A DNA stretch of 13,892 nt from Bacteroidales bacterium (GCA_017651645.1 JAGCCO010000033.1:1-13892); one strand, 5' to 3'; positions 8,393 through 13,892 are shown, counted from the stretch's first letter. Numbers and translations are program-made. Notes: generated by a model not told the origin, from the letters alone.

Positions 8393-9364
8393 TTATTGAA
8401 TAAGGATGTTATTGTCTTCCCGAGTAATCTTCAAATGGAGAACCTCACGGAGTCCCTTGATGATTTCGTCGATACTTTCATTATTACGAAGGGAAATGCT
8501 CAAGTGCGCTCCCGCTGCTTTTTCAGAAAGGATTAGGACCTTGATCCCGTAGTTTCTGGAGAGTATGTCAGCAAGATCTCTCAAGCTGATATCCTCAAAC
8601 TCAATGCGATTCTCCCGCCATGCTGAAATGCTTTCTGGTTTTGCAACTGTCCGACGGAAACTACCGGTCTCATTTAGATACTCAACTGTCTGGCCGGCTT
8701 TGATGTCCACACCTAGATTCGCGTGTTGCATCCAAACTTCACCTTCCAGGACACTGGTTCGTACATAATTGTCAGATGCGTATGCGGTCACGTCGAATTT
8801 GGTCCCGTGTACGGTTATACTGCAATCAGCGGTTTTAACAATAAAAGGGATATCCTTGCTTTTGGTAACCTCGAAGAAACCTTCTCCTGACAGATGGACA
8901 TCCCGATCTTTCTTTCCAAAAGCATTGGTAACCTTCAGCGTTGTTCCTGAATTCAACCAGACAATACTGCTGTCTGGCAAAATAATCTTTCCCCGAGTTC
9001 CCACGGGAGCCTCGTAGGTAAATATTTCGGGGGCAGATTCCCGGTGAAAAAGGAACAGTGTGCCGATAACTAAAGCTGCGACAGATGCTGCGGCAAAAAC
9101 AAATCTCCAGGCCATCGTCGGTTTTCGGCCATTTCCCCTCTCATTGAGAGCTTCTCTTGCTGCTATGCGGCTTTTGAGACTGGCCCATGAACGGAGGACC
9201 TTTTCAGATGCAGATGAAGTACTTATCCATTCTTTTTCCCACTCCCGGAACACTTTCTTATTATTCCCGTGTGAGATGAATCCATACAAGTCCTTCTCCT
9301 CCTCCAAGGAAAGTTTCCCTTCGAAGTACCGAAAGGACAGCCCTTTATAATCATTCATATTCAT
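8393..9364 (-). CDS. FecR family anti-sigma factor (DUF4974 C-terminal domain)
   Basis: A 323-residue inner-membrane regulator. An N-terminal cytoplasmic part (about 1-83) should bind the ECF sigma factor. One membrane helix lies at about 84-106. The periplasmic FecR domain spans about 118-215 and includes PVGTRGKIILPDSSIVWLNSG and HLSGEGFFEV, the classic family phrases. The C-terminal part (about 252-323), with LADILSRNYGIKV and a final ITREDNNILIQ, fits DUF4974, which receives the signal from the STN domain of SusC. Between this gene and the sigma gene lies a 73-base gap with a terminator-like stem; between it and the SusC gene there are 14 bases. That spacing suggests the anti-sigma is co-expressed with the transporter it listens to. 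A second ATG at codon 3 is an alternative start. Confidence 0.93.
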   Translation of the reverse strand: MNMNDYKGLSFRYFEGKLSLEEEKDLYGFISHGNNKKVFREWEKEWISTSSASEKVLRSWASLKSRIAAREALNERGNGRKPTMAWRFVFAAASVAALVIGTLFLFHRESAPEIFTYEAPVGTRGKIILPDSSIVWLNSGTTLKVTNAFGKKDRDVHLSGEGFFEVTKSKDIPFIVKTADCSITVHGTKFDVTAYASDNYVRTSVLEGEVWMQHANLGVDIKAGQTVEYLNETGSFRRTVAKPESISAWRENRIEFEDISLRDLADILSRNYGIKVLILSEKAAGAHLSISLRNNESIDEIIKGLREVLHLKITREDNNILIQ

Positions 9365-9384
9365 AATCAGAGACGATATGAAAA

Positions 9385-9413
9385 CTCCCTATCCATATAA
9401 CGGACAGGGAGTG
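9385..9413 (-). terminator. Terminator-like hairpin between sigma and anti-sigma genes
   Basis: Two 11-base arms (9403-9413 and 9385-9395) with a 7-base loop pair fully on the sense strand if one G-U wobble is allowed. The stem is followed by TTTT then CATATC, so it resembles a short intrinsic terminator. It sits about 20 bases upstream of the FecR start codon and 25 bases after the sigma stop codon. It could end the sigma transcript or attenuate read-through into fecR-susC-susD. Confidence 0.6.
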
Positions 9414-9437
9414 GTTATACCCAACCTTTAAAAAGAA

Positions 9438-10037
9438 TTATTTTAAATAAATACCAAGCAGCCACCCAAGGAGTGCGATGTAGATATCGGCAGGATAATG
9501 CTCCTTGAAATACTTGATAAAAGCGCCAAGAGCTTTGCTGATATGCTTTTCTACATTAGTCACCGATGTTTGGGTCTTCTCGGCAATCTCTCGGTTCTTG
9601 AGCCCTTCGAACCGGCTCATCAGAAAGACTTCCCGGCACTTGGGGGGTAGGGAATCAATTATCTTAACAATTTGTTCTTTCAGTTCGTTATAGACAAGTT
9701 GGTCCTGAGGGATGAAATCAAAGTCGACATGATAAAGTCTCTCATCCCCTTGTGCGGTGGAAAGGTATGAAATCTGCTCGAAACGGAGTGCCGCTTTCCT
9801 CCGCAACAGGTCGATGCAAGCGTTCCGAACCATCACGAAAAGCAGCGAAGAATAGGAAATGCTTTTGAAACGCCCTTGCTTCTCATAGAATTTTAAAAAA
9901 CACTCCTGAACTATATCCTCTGCCGTTTCTTTTTCTTCTACAAAACGTGACGCATAGGCACAGAGTCTGGGATAATATTGCTTGTAGAGAGACTCGAATT
10001 CGGACTCTGTTAAAACAGTATTTCCTTCCTTACCCAT
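9438..10037 (-). CDS. ECF-type RNA polymerase sigma-70 factor (Bacteroidetes expansion family)
   Basis: A 199-residue ECF sigma factor that should direct polymerase to the promoter of this locus when released by its FecR partner. Region 2 spans about residues 13-80 and shows YYPRLCAYASRF, AEDIVQECFLKFYE and VMVRNACIDLLRR. Region 4 spans about 118-178 with IIDSLPPKCREVFLMSRFEGLKNREIAEKTQTSVTNVEKHISKA split across the helix-turn-helix. Region 3 is absent, as expected. The last 19 residues (ADIYIALLGWLLGIYLK and adjacent) form an odd hydrophobic tail. It is the first gene of the locus and is preceded by a clear -7 element 24 bases before the start codon. The gene looks complete. Confidence 0.95.
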   Translation of the reverse strand: MGKEGNTVLTESEFESLYKQYYPRLCAYASRFVEEKETAEDIVQECFLKFYEKQGRFKSISYSSLLFVMVRNACIDLLRRKAALRFEQISYLSTAQGDERLYHVDFDFIPQDQLVYNELKEQIVKIIDSLPPKCREVFLMSRFEGLKNREIAEKTQTSVTNVEKHISKALGAFIKYFKEHYPADIYIALLGWLLGIYLK

Positions 10038-10060
10038 GGGAGATACAATATCATTTCTTG

Positions 10061-10068
10061 CAAATATA
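10061..10068 (-). promoter_or_regulatory. -7 promoter element for the sigma factor gene
   Basis: The minus strand reads TATATTTG, matching the Bacteroidetes TAnnTTTG -7 consensus, followed by C. It lies 24-31 bases before the sigma start codon, so the 5' leader would be short. No clear TTTG -33 partner is present; an A/T-rich stretch with a run of eight T lies just upstream. Confidence 0.5.
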
Positions 10069-10186
10069 GGAAAAAAAACACAGTTTTGATTTTGGGAATG
10101 ATTTCTGGGCCATCTTCCATAATGTTGAAGACTTCAAGTTTATTATTACTGCCATATAGAGGTGTGGCCCTCATGAGACGGCAGTT

Positions 10187-10612
10187 AAAAATGTGGTCAA
10201 ATTGTGTCCAAATTTGGTGAATACAAAAAAGAAAGACTTTGTAAATGCTTGATAATTAGCAACTTGCAAAGTCTTTTCTGTGCCCCGGGCGGGAGCACTT
10301 TTGCTATTGATTATTAAATAGTTGGCATTTTTGCAAGCTAATATACAAGCTACATTACAGCATCACAACGTCCCGTTGATTGCTCTGAATAAAGGGGGCA
10401 AAATAGATAGGAAGATAGGTGATGAACCTGTCTTTTTTTATGAGCCGTTCATTGGACAGGACGTAAGCGTCGTGGACGTGGTAGTCCGGATTCGCCAGGA
10501 AAGCATTGAGCGTCCGAAGGCCCATCAAAGAAGGAATCATATTGTAGATCCGTGTAATCATAAGTTTGTGCTCTTCATCGTATTAGGCGGCATCGATTCC
10601 ATACAGGGTATG
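10187..10612. repeat. Direct repeat, left copy (ATPase 3' end plus downstream spacer)
   Basis: This stretch aligns with about 13034-13890 in the same orientation. Best matched are 10364-10516 with 13202-13354 (I count 11 mismatches in about 150 bases) and 10521-10612 with about 13791-13885. The spacer 10187-10363 matches 13034-13201 more loosely but keeps order: GTGGTCA, GGTGAAT-CAAAAA, a hairpin, then GTG...CACTT and TGATTAT. The missing middle is the 432-base deletion. The two copies bracket the three-gene cassette. Confidence 0.7.
10232..10276. terminator. Hairpin beside the broken ATPase copy, possible bidirectional terminator
   Basis: The arms AAAGACTTTGTAA (10232-10244) and its partner (10264-10276) form a 13-bp stem with one G-U wobble and a 19-base loop. 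On the plus strand it is followed by TCTG; on the minus strand by CTTTTTTG, which makes it a better terminator for leftward transcripts coming from the ATPase remnant. A related but weaker hairpin stands at the same relative place beside the second ATPase copy (13080-13112). Confidence 0.55.
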
Positions 10613-10690
10613 GATTGCCACATGGATATCGTGGACAGCCACGATAATCCAGGAACTCTGGTACTCGTTCACGGCATCGTAAAGCTTACA
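10355..10690 (-). pseudogene. Broken 3' remnant of an AAA/DUF4143 ATPase gene (copy 1)
   Basis: Read on the minus strand this gives EYQSSW, then AIHTLYGIDAA, a TAA stop, YDEEHKL, ITRIYNMIPSLMG, LRTLNAFLANPDY, and the ending SNERLIKKDRFITYLPIYFAP to a TAA at 10355-10357. It is nearly identical to the copy at the right edge, but lacks 432 bases (144 codons, in frame) between PSLMG and RALNAF, the part that carries most of the DUF4143 domain. It also has a stop where the other copy has Gln. The upper boundary near 10690 is approximate, since beyond about 10620 there is nothing in the window to compare with. It cannot make a working ATPase. Confidence 0.75.
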
Positions 10691-10762
10691 AGTCGCCTTT
10701 CTCCTTATTCCCCTCTTGTTTGAAAATTCCGACGGAAAGCCCCCGGTCTTGAAAGGATAATC

Positions 10763-10822
10763 TCAAATAGAATGCAGGCTAGAGCGGTTTTTAATCATCT
10801 CAACCTGCATTTCTATTCTTGA
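10763..10822. repeat. Long imperfect inverted repeat in the intergenic zone
   Basis: The left arm at 10763-10778 (TCAAATAGAATGCAGG) pairs with 10804-10822 (CCTGCATTTCTATTCTTGA) with small bulges, leaving a 25-base spacer. It could be a terminator, a recombination-site remnant or an element end. No flanking target duplication or T-tract is obvious. The surrounding sequence, 10691-10870, otherwise holds nothing I recognise. Confidence 0.45.
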
Positions 10823-10878
10823 TGAAGGGAAGACTTAAGGAGGGGCAACTTGGTCCGGCAAGGTAGGCGAGGTAATTT

Positions 10879-10898
10879 ACTGCGGATATCTCCGCAGT
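10879..10898. promoter_or_regulatory. Palindrome upstream of the cassette promoter, possible operator
   Basis: ACTGCGGA and TCCGCAGT form an 8-bp perfect inverted repeat around TATC. The right edge is 10 bases before the -33-like TTTG at 10909-10912, the place expected for an autoregulatory protein to bind. No DNA-binding protein is evident in the cassette, so the binding factor is unknown. Confidence 0.4.
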
Positions 10899-10908
10899 TG
10901 GCTTGTTT

Positions 10909-10942
10909 TTTGTAAAAATGAAAGTAATTTTTGCTATTTTTG
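10909..10942 (+). promoter_or_regulatory. Bacteroides-type promoter for the three-gene cassette
   Basis: A -33 element TTTG (10909-10912) and a -7 element TATTTTTG (10935-10942) are separated by 22 bases, matching the TTTG / TAnnTTTG consensus of the Bacteroidetes primary sigma factor. Transcription would start near 10948, giving a leader of about 29 bases before the first cassette gene at 10977. Confidence 0.65.
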
Positions 10943-10976
10943 CAAAAGACGAGAAATATTAATATGACCATCTGAT

Positions 10977-11756
10977 ATGGCTTTCGGCTTTGAAAATAAG
11001 ACAAGGATTCATTTTAAGCGGAATTTTTTGCGCTCTGTTACATTTGCATTCCGTTATGATGCCATTGATCTGAAACCCTTCGAAACCACAATTAAAGAAA
11101 GGCTGTTTGGTTTCTTTCCCCGCTTTACTCAAGGAAAAGATCTGTCGTATACCATTAATTTCAATGCAAATCAAACACCAATTGTTCGTTCTGAAAGCGG
11201 AAATGGGTATGTGTTGATTTCTGCAAATGGCCTGTCAAACATTCATCTTAACAATGCGTCGCTCGTTTTGACCTTTTTAGGGAATAACTACTCTAGATTT
11301 GAAGATATACTGCCCATCATAGAAGTTATTTATTCATTACTCGCCGAAATTGGTGTTAAGGAACTACGTGCTTGTTCTGAAAGAAAACTTAATATTGCTA
11401 ATTTTCAATCCCAAGCTCCAGATGTCACCACAATTTTGAAGGATTTAATCAGCCCCAGTTTCATTAACGATGCATGTGCTTTCCCTAATATGGGGAGTTT
11501 GTCTCAAGCCTTGTATTCCTTTGTGTTACGGGATCAAGATTATAATCTGAATCTTAATTATGGGATTCCTCAATTTGATAACTCGAAACGTCCCTTAGCG
11601 GGCTCTGTTGTTATTGATATTGATTTGGGATTAACCAAAACTGTAAGTATCAATCAGATGGTTGATTGCTGTAAGGCACTAAATGACGAAGTCTTTAATG
11701 TCTTTTTTGGCATTACTAGCGATAATCTGAAACAGAATCTTTTAGGATATGAGTAA
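10977..11756 (+). CDS. TIGR04255-like protein of unknown function, first gene of the cassette
   Basis: 259 residues. The N-terminal stretch FLRSVTFAFRYDAIDL and above all the C-terminal block VVIDIDLG, then a helix with CCKALNDEVFNVFFGITSDNL, match the layout I know for TIGR04255 proteins, a sporadically distributed family with no assigned biochemical role. There is no signal peptide or membrane segment, so it is probably cytoplasmic. It starts the AT-rich cassette with its own promoter and overlaps the second gene by 8 bases (ATGAGTAA at 11749-11756), a coupling geometry repeated at the next junction. Base composition is clearly lower in GC than the sus region. Family call is moderate; function unknown. 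The alternative is an unrelated orphan protein. Confidence 0.7.
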   Translation: MAFGFENKTRIHFKRNFLRSVTFAFRYDAIDLKPFETTIKERLFGFFPRFTQGKDLSYTINFNANQTPIVRSESGNGYVLISANGLSNIHLNNASLVLTFLGNNYSRFEDILPIIEVIYSLLAEIGVKELRACSERKLNIANFQSQAPDVTTILKDLISPSFINDACAFPNMGSLSQALYSFVLRDQDYNLNLNYGIPQFDNSKRPLAGSVVIDIDLGLTKTVSINQMVDCCKALNDEVFNVFFGITSDNLKQNLLGYE

Positions 11757-12393
11757 TACCAGATTCGAGGCAGGTGATATTCCTACCTTTGCTCAGAATC
11801 CGATACCTAATTATCATCCAACGGCATTGGACAAGATGCTCATTGTTGGTGCGGTGGCAGGCGCCATTACTTTTTCTCAACCAAACTATAGACTGCTTCC
11901 TTCTACCGATGATAAAGGAGAGGTCGAACAAGTGTATATAATTGCTGACCGCCTAAGTTACTTGAAGAAGACTGTTCTAGAATGGGAAGAGAGCATTCCT
12001 GTAAGTGAGCCTTCAAGGAAGGAAAGGTTGGTACAAGATTTCATTTCTCAAGTTATTTCCTTCCGTGCATTAGATAATAATTGGAATGGATATGGTGCTA
12101 TTCCTGTTTCTGCAATAGCTGCTGGCGCATCCACAACCGTTATTCGCCTTCTTTCCGAGAAATCTCTGGAGCAGATCAGTGATATTTTCCCAAATGCTAA
12201 CGGCACCGTTTCTTTTAAGTGGGTTAATTCTTTTGGAGAAAAAGTTTCCTTGTGCGTCGGGGTGAATGGGATGTCTTATTATGTGGCGAAACTTCAACAG
12301 GAGGTCTCGTTCTTTGACGACATTGATACTTCCCCTGATGCTATAGCTGCTCTGGATGGTGAGATACTTTCCATCGTTTCTGTGAATGTGTAA
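11749..12393 (+). CDS. NWNGYGA-motif protein of unknown function, second cassette gene
   Basis: 214 residues. The clearest feature is DNNWNGYGAIPVS at about 109-121, followed by a helix and then NGTVSFKWVN at about 151-160 and a strand-rich end. A motif of the form W(D/N)GYGA-x-P followed by G-x-(V/I)-x-(F/L)-x-W is one I have seen in many uncharacterised bacterial proteins encoded in small operons. The N-terminal 90 residues contain a short hydrophobic stretch (LIVGAVAGAITF, about 31-42) that is too short for a confident membrane helix. The start ATG lies inside the end of the first gene, and the stop codon lies inside the start of the third (ATGTGTAA, 12386-12393). Function unknown; the tight coupling suggests that the three products act together. 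Confidence 0.75.
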   Translation: MSNTRFEAGDIPTFAQNPIPNYHPTALDKMLIVGAVAGAITFSQPNYRLLPSTDDKGEVEQVYIIADRLSYLKKTVLEWEESIPVSEPSRKERLVQDFISQVISFRALDNNWNGYGAIPVSAIAAGASTTVIRLLSEKSLEQISDIFPNANGTVSFKWVNSFGEKVSLCVGVNGMSYYVAKLQQEVSFFDDIDTSPDAIAALDGEILSIVSVNV

Positions 12394-12874
12394 TCTTTTC
12401 TCAGGATTAATTATTCCTAAGAATGTTGACGGGTCAGAACGGCTTGTCCGTTTTTTGCTGTCACCGATGCATTTCAAAAAAGATAACACATTAAGGTCCA
12501 ACGTTTACAATCCGACACGTGGGACATCGGAAGTATCAATGACGCGCCTGGAATACTCTACAGCTAATAAATGTAAAATAATAGCGAAGAAGATTGCTAA
12601 CAATGCATCTAAGCCAAATAAGCAACAAACGTACATGGGTTTCGGGTTAATAACAAAAAATGTTGCCTTGAATTGTGGGGCATTGGATGTTGTTAAAGAT
12701 TCAATTTGTGGGAATCGCGCTCATGCAGAATTGATTCTGCCTGGAACTAAAGAGAATGTGGCGATCGCTTCGCGATTACAATATGTTCAAGACCAGCTAG
12801 TCTCTAATACGAAAGTGTTTATTGATGCCTCTCCACTATCATCCCATTGGGATGGCGACGCTTTAATTTACTAA
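12386..12874 (+). CDS. Hypothetical protein, third cassette gene
   Basis: 162 residues. I do not recognise a named family. Visible features are RFLLSPMHFKKD at about 22-33, the segment TSEVSMTRLEYS near 47-58, a basic Lys-rich helix (KCKIIAKKIANNASKPNK), and NRAHAELILPG near 110-120, which looks like a conserved core. No signal peptide or membrane span is seen. The ATG at 12386 overlaps the previous stop by 8 bases, the same geometry as the first junction, which supports this start; Met28 is the alternative. Its 3' end overlaps the stop of a convergent integrase remnant (12863-12865). Codon use is as AT-rich as its partners. That it is translated is likely; what it does is unknown. Confidence 0.65.
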   Translation: MCNLFSGLIIPKNVDGSERLVRFLLSPMHFKKDNTLRSNVYNPTRGTSEVSMTRLEYSTANKCKIIAKKIANNASKPNKQQTYMGFGLITKNVALNCGALDVVKDSICGNRAHAELILPGTKENVAIASRLQYVQDQLVSNTKVFIDASPLSSHWDGDALIY

Positions 12875-13009
12875 TTGCTTTTCTTTTTTCTTCCTATTGT
12901 ACTTCGCCATGGCCCTGCTCTTTTCGGTCGAGGCTATGTTGATGTGGAACGTCATCGTATCGTAGTCGCTGTGCCCCGTGAACGTCATGACTATCTCGGG
13001 TGTCAGGCG
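12863..13009 (-). pseudogene. Tyrosine recombinase (phage-type integrase) C-terminal remnant
   Basis: The minus strand reads RLTPEIVMTFTGHSDYDTM, then TFHINIASTEKSRAMAKYN and a Lys-rich tail, ending in TAA at 12865-12863. TGHSDY-x-TM and the xIxIA-x(4)-K-x(2)-AM pattern are those of Bacteroidales integrases, where the segment normally reads KPYI with the catalytic Tyr; here the position is His (TFHI). A TAG at 13012-13010 cuts the frame just upstream, and no more of the gene is seen, so it is dead. The stop lies within the last codons of the convergent third cassette gene. This marks the area as an old mobile-element landing zone. Confidence 0.7.
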
Positions 13010-13079
13010 CTACTCCAATACAAACATTCAAAAAAGTGGTCAGATGGCGGAAAAATATGGTGAATGCAAAAAGATAAAC

Positions 13080-13112
13080 CTTGTAAAGGTCTGAATCTTA
13101 GTGGTTTACAAG
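13080..13112. terminator. Hairpin beside the right ATPase copy
   Basis: CTTGTAAA (13080-13087) and TTTACAAG (13105-13112) form an 8-bp perfect stem with a 17-base loop. It is positioned about 80 bases after the ATPase stop codon, at the same place as the hairpin at 10232-10276, so it is probably the shared terminator of that gene family copy. The gap 13010-13192 holds this and the loosely conserved spacer only. Confidence 0.45.
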
Positions 13113-13192
13113 TCCTTTCCCGTGATTGGGATGCACTTCTCTATGGTGATTATCAATGCGTTATCGACATCAAAGCTAAAACGCAAGCCGTA

Positions 13193-13892
13193 TTATAACG
13201 TCACAACGTCCGGATGATTGCTCCGAATAAAGGGAGCAAAATAGATGGGAAGATAGGTAATGAACCTGTCTTTTTTTATGAGCCGTTCATTGGACAGCAC
13301 GTAAGCGTCGTGAACGTAGTAGTCCGGATTCGCCAGGAAAGCGTTGAGCGCCCTATGGATCGTGTAGTCTTTCCCAGATTTCACTTCAACCGGCAGGATG
13401 GCGGCATTGTCGAAGTCATCCAAAAGGAACTCCACCTCGCCATGGGCCTTGTTGTCGTAGTAGTAGAGCGGTCCTGAGCAGTGGGCCCTCAGCTCTGAGG
13501 CGACAACGCTTTCATAGACGCTTCCCAGATTCACACTGAGGCGATCGTTCATGACGGCGTCGATGTTGTACTTGTACAGTTCATTGGTAAGAAGCCCGAC
13601 GTCGTTCATATAGAATTTCAGCAGGTTCTTGCTCTCGGACTCCTTCAGCGGGAAGACTGGAGAAGAAATCGCTTTTACCTCGATGGCAATTCCAGCCCCG
13701 GCGATATAGTCAAATTCGTCTTGATAATCGTCATTCCGCTTGCTCTTCTTTTCCTCGATGTCACGATATACCACACGTTTCTTCTTATTGCCCATCAAGG
13801 AGGGGATCATATTGTAGATCCGTGTAATCTTGAGTTTGTGATCTTCATCGTATTGGGCGGCATCGATTCCGTAAAGGGTGTGGATTGCCTCA
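13193..13892 (-). CDS. AAA/DUF4143 ATP-binding protein, C-terminal part (copy 2)
   Basis: The frame is open from the right edge to TAA at 13193-13195, so the gene extends beyond the window; internal Met codons such as the one at 13810 are not its start. About 232 residues are visible. The first, EAIHTLYGIDAAQYDEDHKLKITRIYNMIPS in pieces, lead into EFDYIAGAGIAIEVKAISSPVFPLKE, LKFYMNDVGLLTNEL, VYESVVASELRAH, LYYYDNKAHGEVEFLLDD, ILPVEVKSGKDYT and the ending YLPIYFAPF. These are hallmarks of the DUF4143 (PD-(D/E)XK nuclease-like) half of the predicted AAA ATPases widespread in Bacteroidales; the Walker motifs would be off the edge. The E-V-E-F and V-E-V-K-S-G pattern fits the nuclease-like fold. 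Its function in cells is not established. Confidence 0.88.
   Translation of the reverse strand, partial: EAIHTLYGIDAAQYDEDHKLKITRIYNMIPSLMGNKKKRVVYRDIEEKKSKRNDDYQDEFDYIAGAGIAIEVKAISSPVFPLKESESKNLLKFYMNDVGLLTNELYKYNIDAVMNDRLSVNLGSVYESVVASELRAHCSGPLYYYDNKAHGEVEFLLDDFDNAAILPVEVKSGKDYTIHRALNAFLANPDYYVHDAYVLSNERLIKKDRFITYLPIYFAPFIRSNHPDVVTL

Larger units (their letters stand above)
13034..13892. repeat. Direct repeat, right copy (ATPase 3' end plus downstream spacer)
   Basis: The undeleted partner of the repeat at 10187-10612, with the same order of spacer, hairpin and ATPase gene end, about 2.84 kb away in the same orientation. It may continue past the window edge. Confidence 0.65.

Noticed and set aside
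10075..10167. A minus-strand ATG near 10165 opens a short frame (MRATPLYGSNNKLEV...) running into the sigma gene start.
   Set aside because: It overlaps the sigma promoter and start in another frame and has no recognisable content.
10280..10300. GTGCCCCGGGCGGGAGC resembles the 3' end of a tRNA on the minus strand, suggesting an integrase attachment site.
   Set aside because: The same stretch aligns with GTGATTGGGATGCAC in the right repeat copy, no other tRNA arm is present, and no duplicate of the motif is found, so it is part of the ATPase spacer.
10322..10723. Long plus-strand ORF of 133 codons through the left repeat.
   Set aside because: It is antisense to the ATPase remnant, and the equivalent plus-strand ORF in the right copy (13214-13477) is likewise a shadow of the conserved minus-strand frame.
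12875..13063. Plus-strand ORF of 62 codons directly after the cassette, possible fourth gene.
   Set aside because: The minus strand here reads a recognisable integrase C-terminus; the plus frame has no recognisable features and is its shadow.
1..13892. CRISPR arrays, complete insertion sequences, rRNA or tRNA genes, and riboswitches.
   Set aside because: No regularly spaced repeats, no transposase frame, and no RNA gene or known aptamer pattern could be seen by reading; only the listed repeats and hairpins stand out.

Overview
The window looks like chromosomal DNA from a member of the order Bacteroidales. The evidence is a SusC/SusD outer-membrane pair, a Bacteroidetes-type ECF sigma factor with a FecR anti-sigma factor, promoter-like TAnnTTTG elements instead of Shine-Dalgarno sites, and flanking copies of the AAA/DUF4143 ATPase family that is common in this order. 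I cannot name the genus.

Region 1 (about 1-10070, all on the minus strand) is a polysaccharide-utilisation-type locus. In transcription order it holds an ECF sigma factor (10037-9438), a terminator-like hairpin, a FecR anti-sigma factor (9364-8393), a SusC TonB-dependent transporter with an N-terminal STN signalling domain (8378-4983), a SusD lipoprotein (4983-3565), a strong hairpin, a secreted glycerophosphodiester phosphodiesterase (3253-2318), a lipoprotein with a glycosidase-like beta-propeller (2334-649), and the N-terminal 146 residues of an N-acylglucosamine 2-epimerase family protein running off the left edge. The expected wiring is that ligand-loaded SusC signals through its STN domain to FecR, which releases the sigma factor to transcribe the locus. 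The enzymes would then process a glycan that probably carries a glycerophosphoryl or similar phosphodiester group; that substrate is my inference.

Region 2 (about 10070-10976) is an intergenic junk zone. It holds a broken copy of the DUF4143 ATPase 3' end, a hairpin, a long imperfect inverted repeat, a small palindrome and a good Bacteroides-type promoter.

Region 3 (10977-12874, plus strand) is an AT-rich cassette of three genes. Each gene overlaps the next by 8 bases. The first resembles the TIGR04255 family, the second carries an NWNGYGA motif, and the third has no family I can name with confidence. This is the best candidate here for an undescribed system.

Region 4 (12863-13892, minus strand) holds a decayed tyrosine-recombinase C-terminus, a second hairpin and a longer, open copy of the DUF4143 ATPase 3' half running off the right edge. 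The three-gene cassette therefore sits between two directly repeated ATPase ends and next to a dead integrase, which is the architecture of an accessory, horizontally acquired island.
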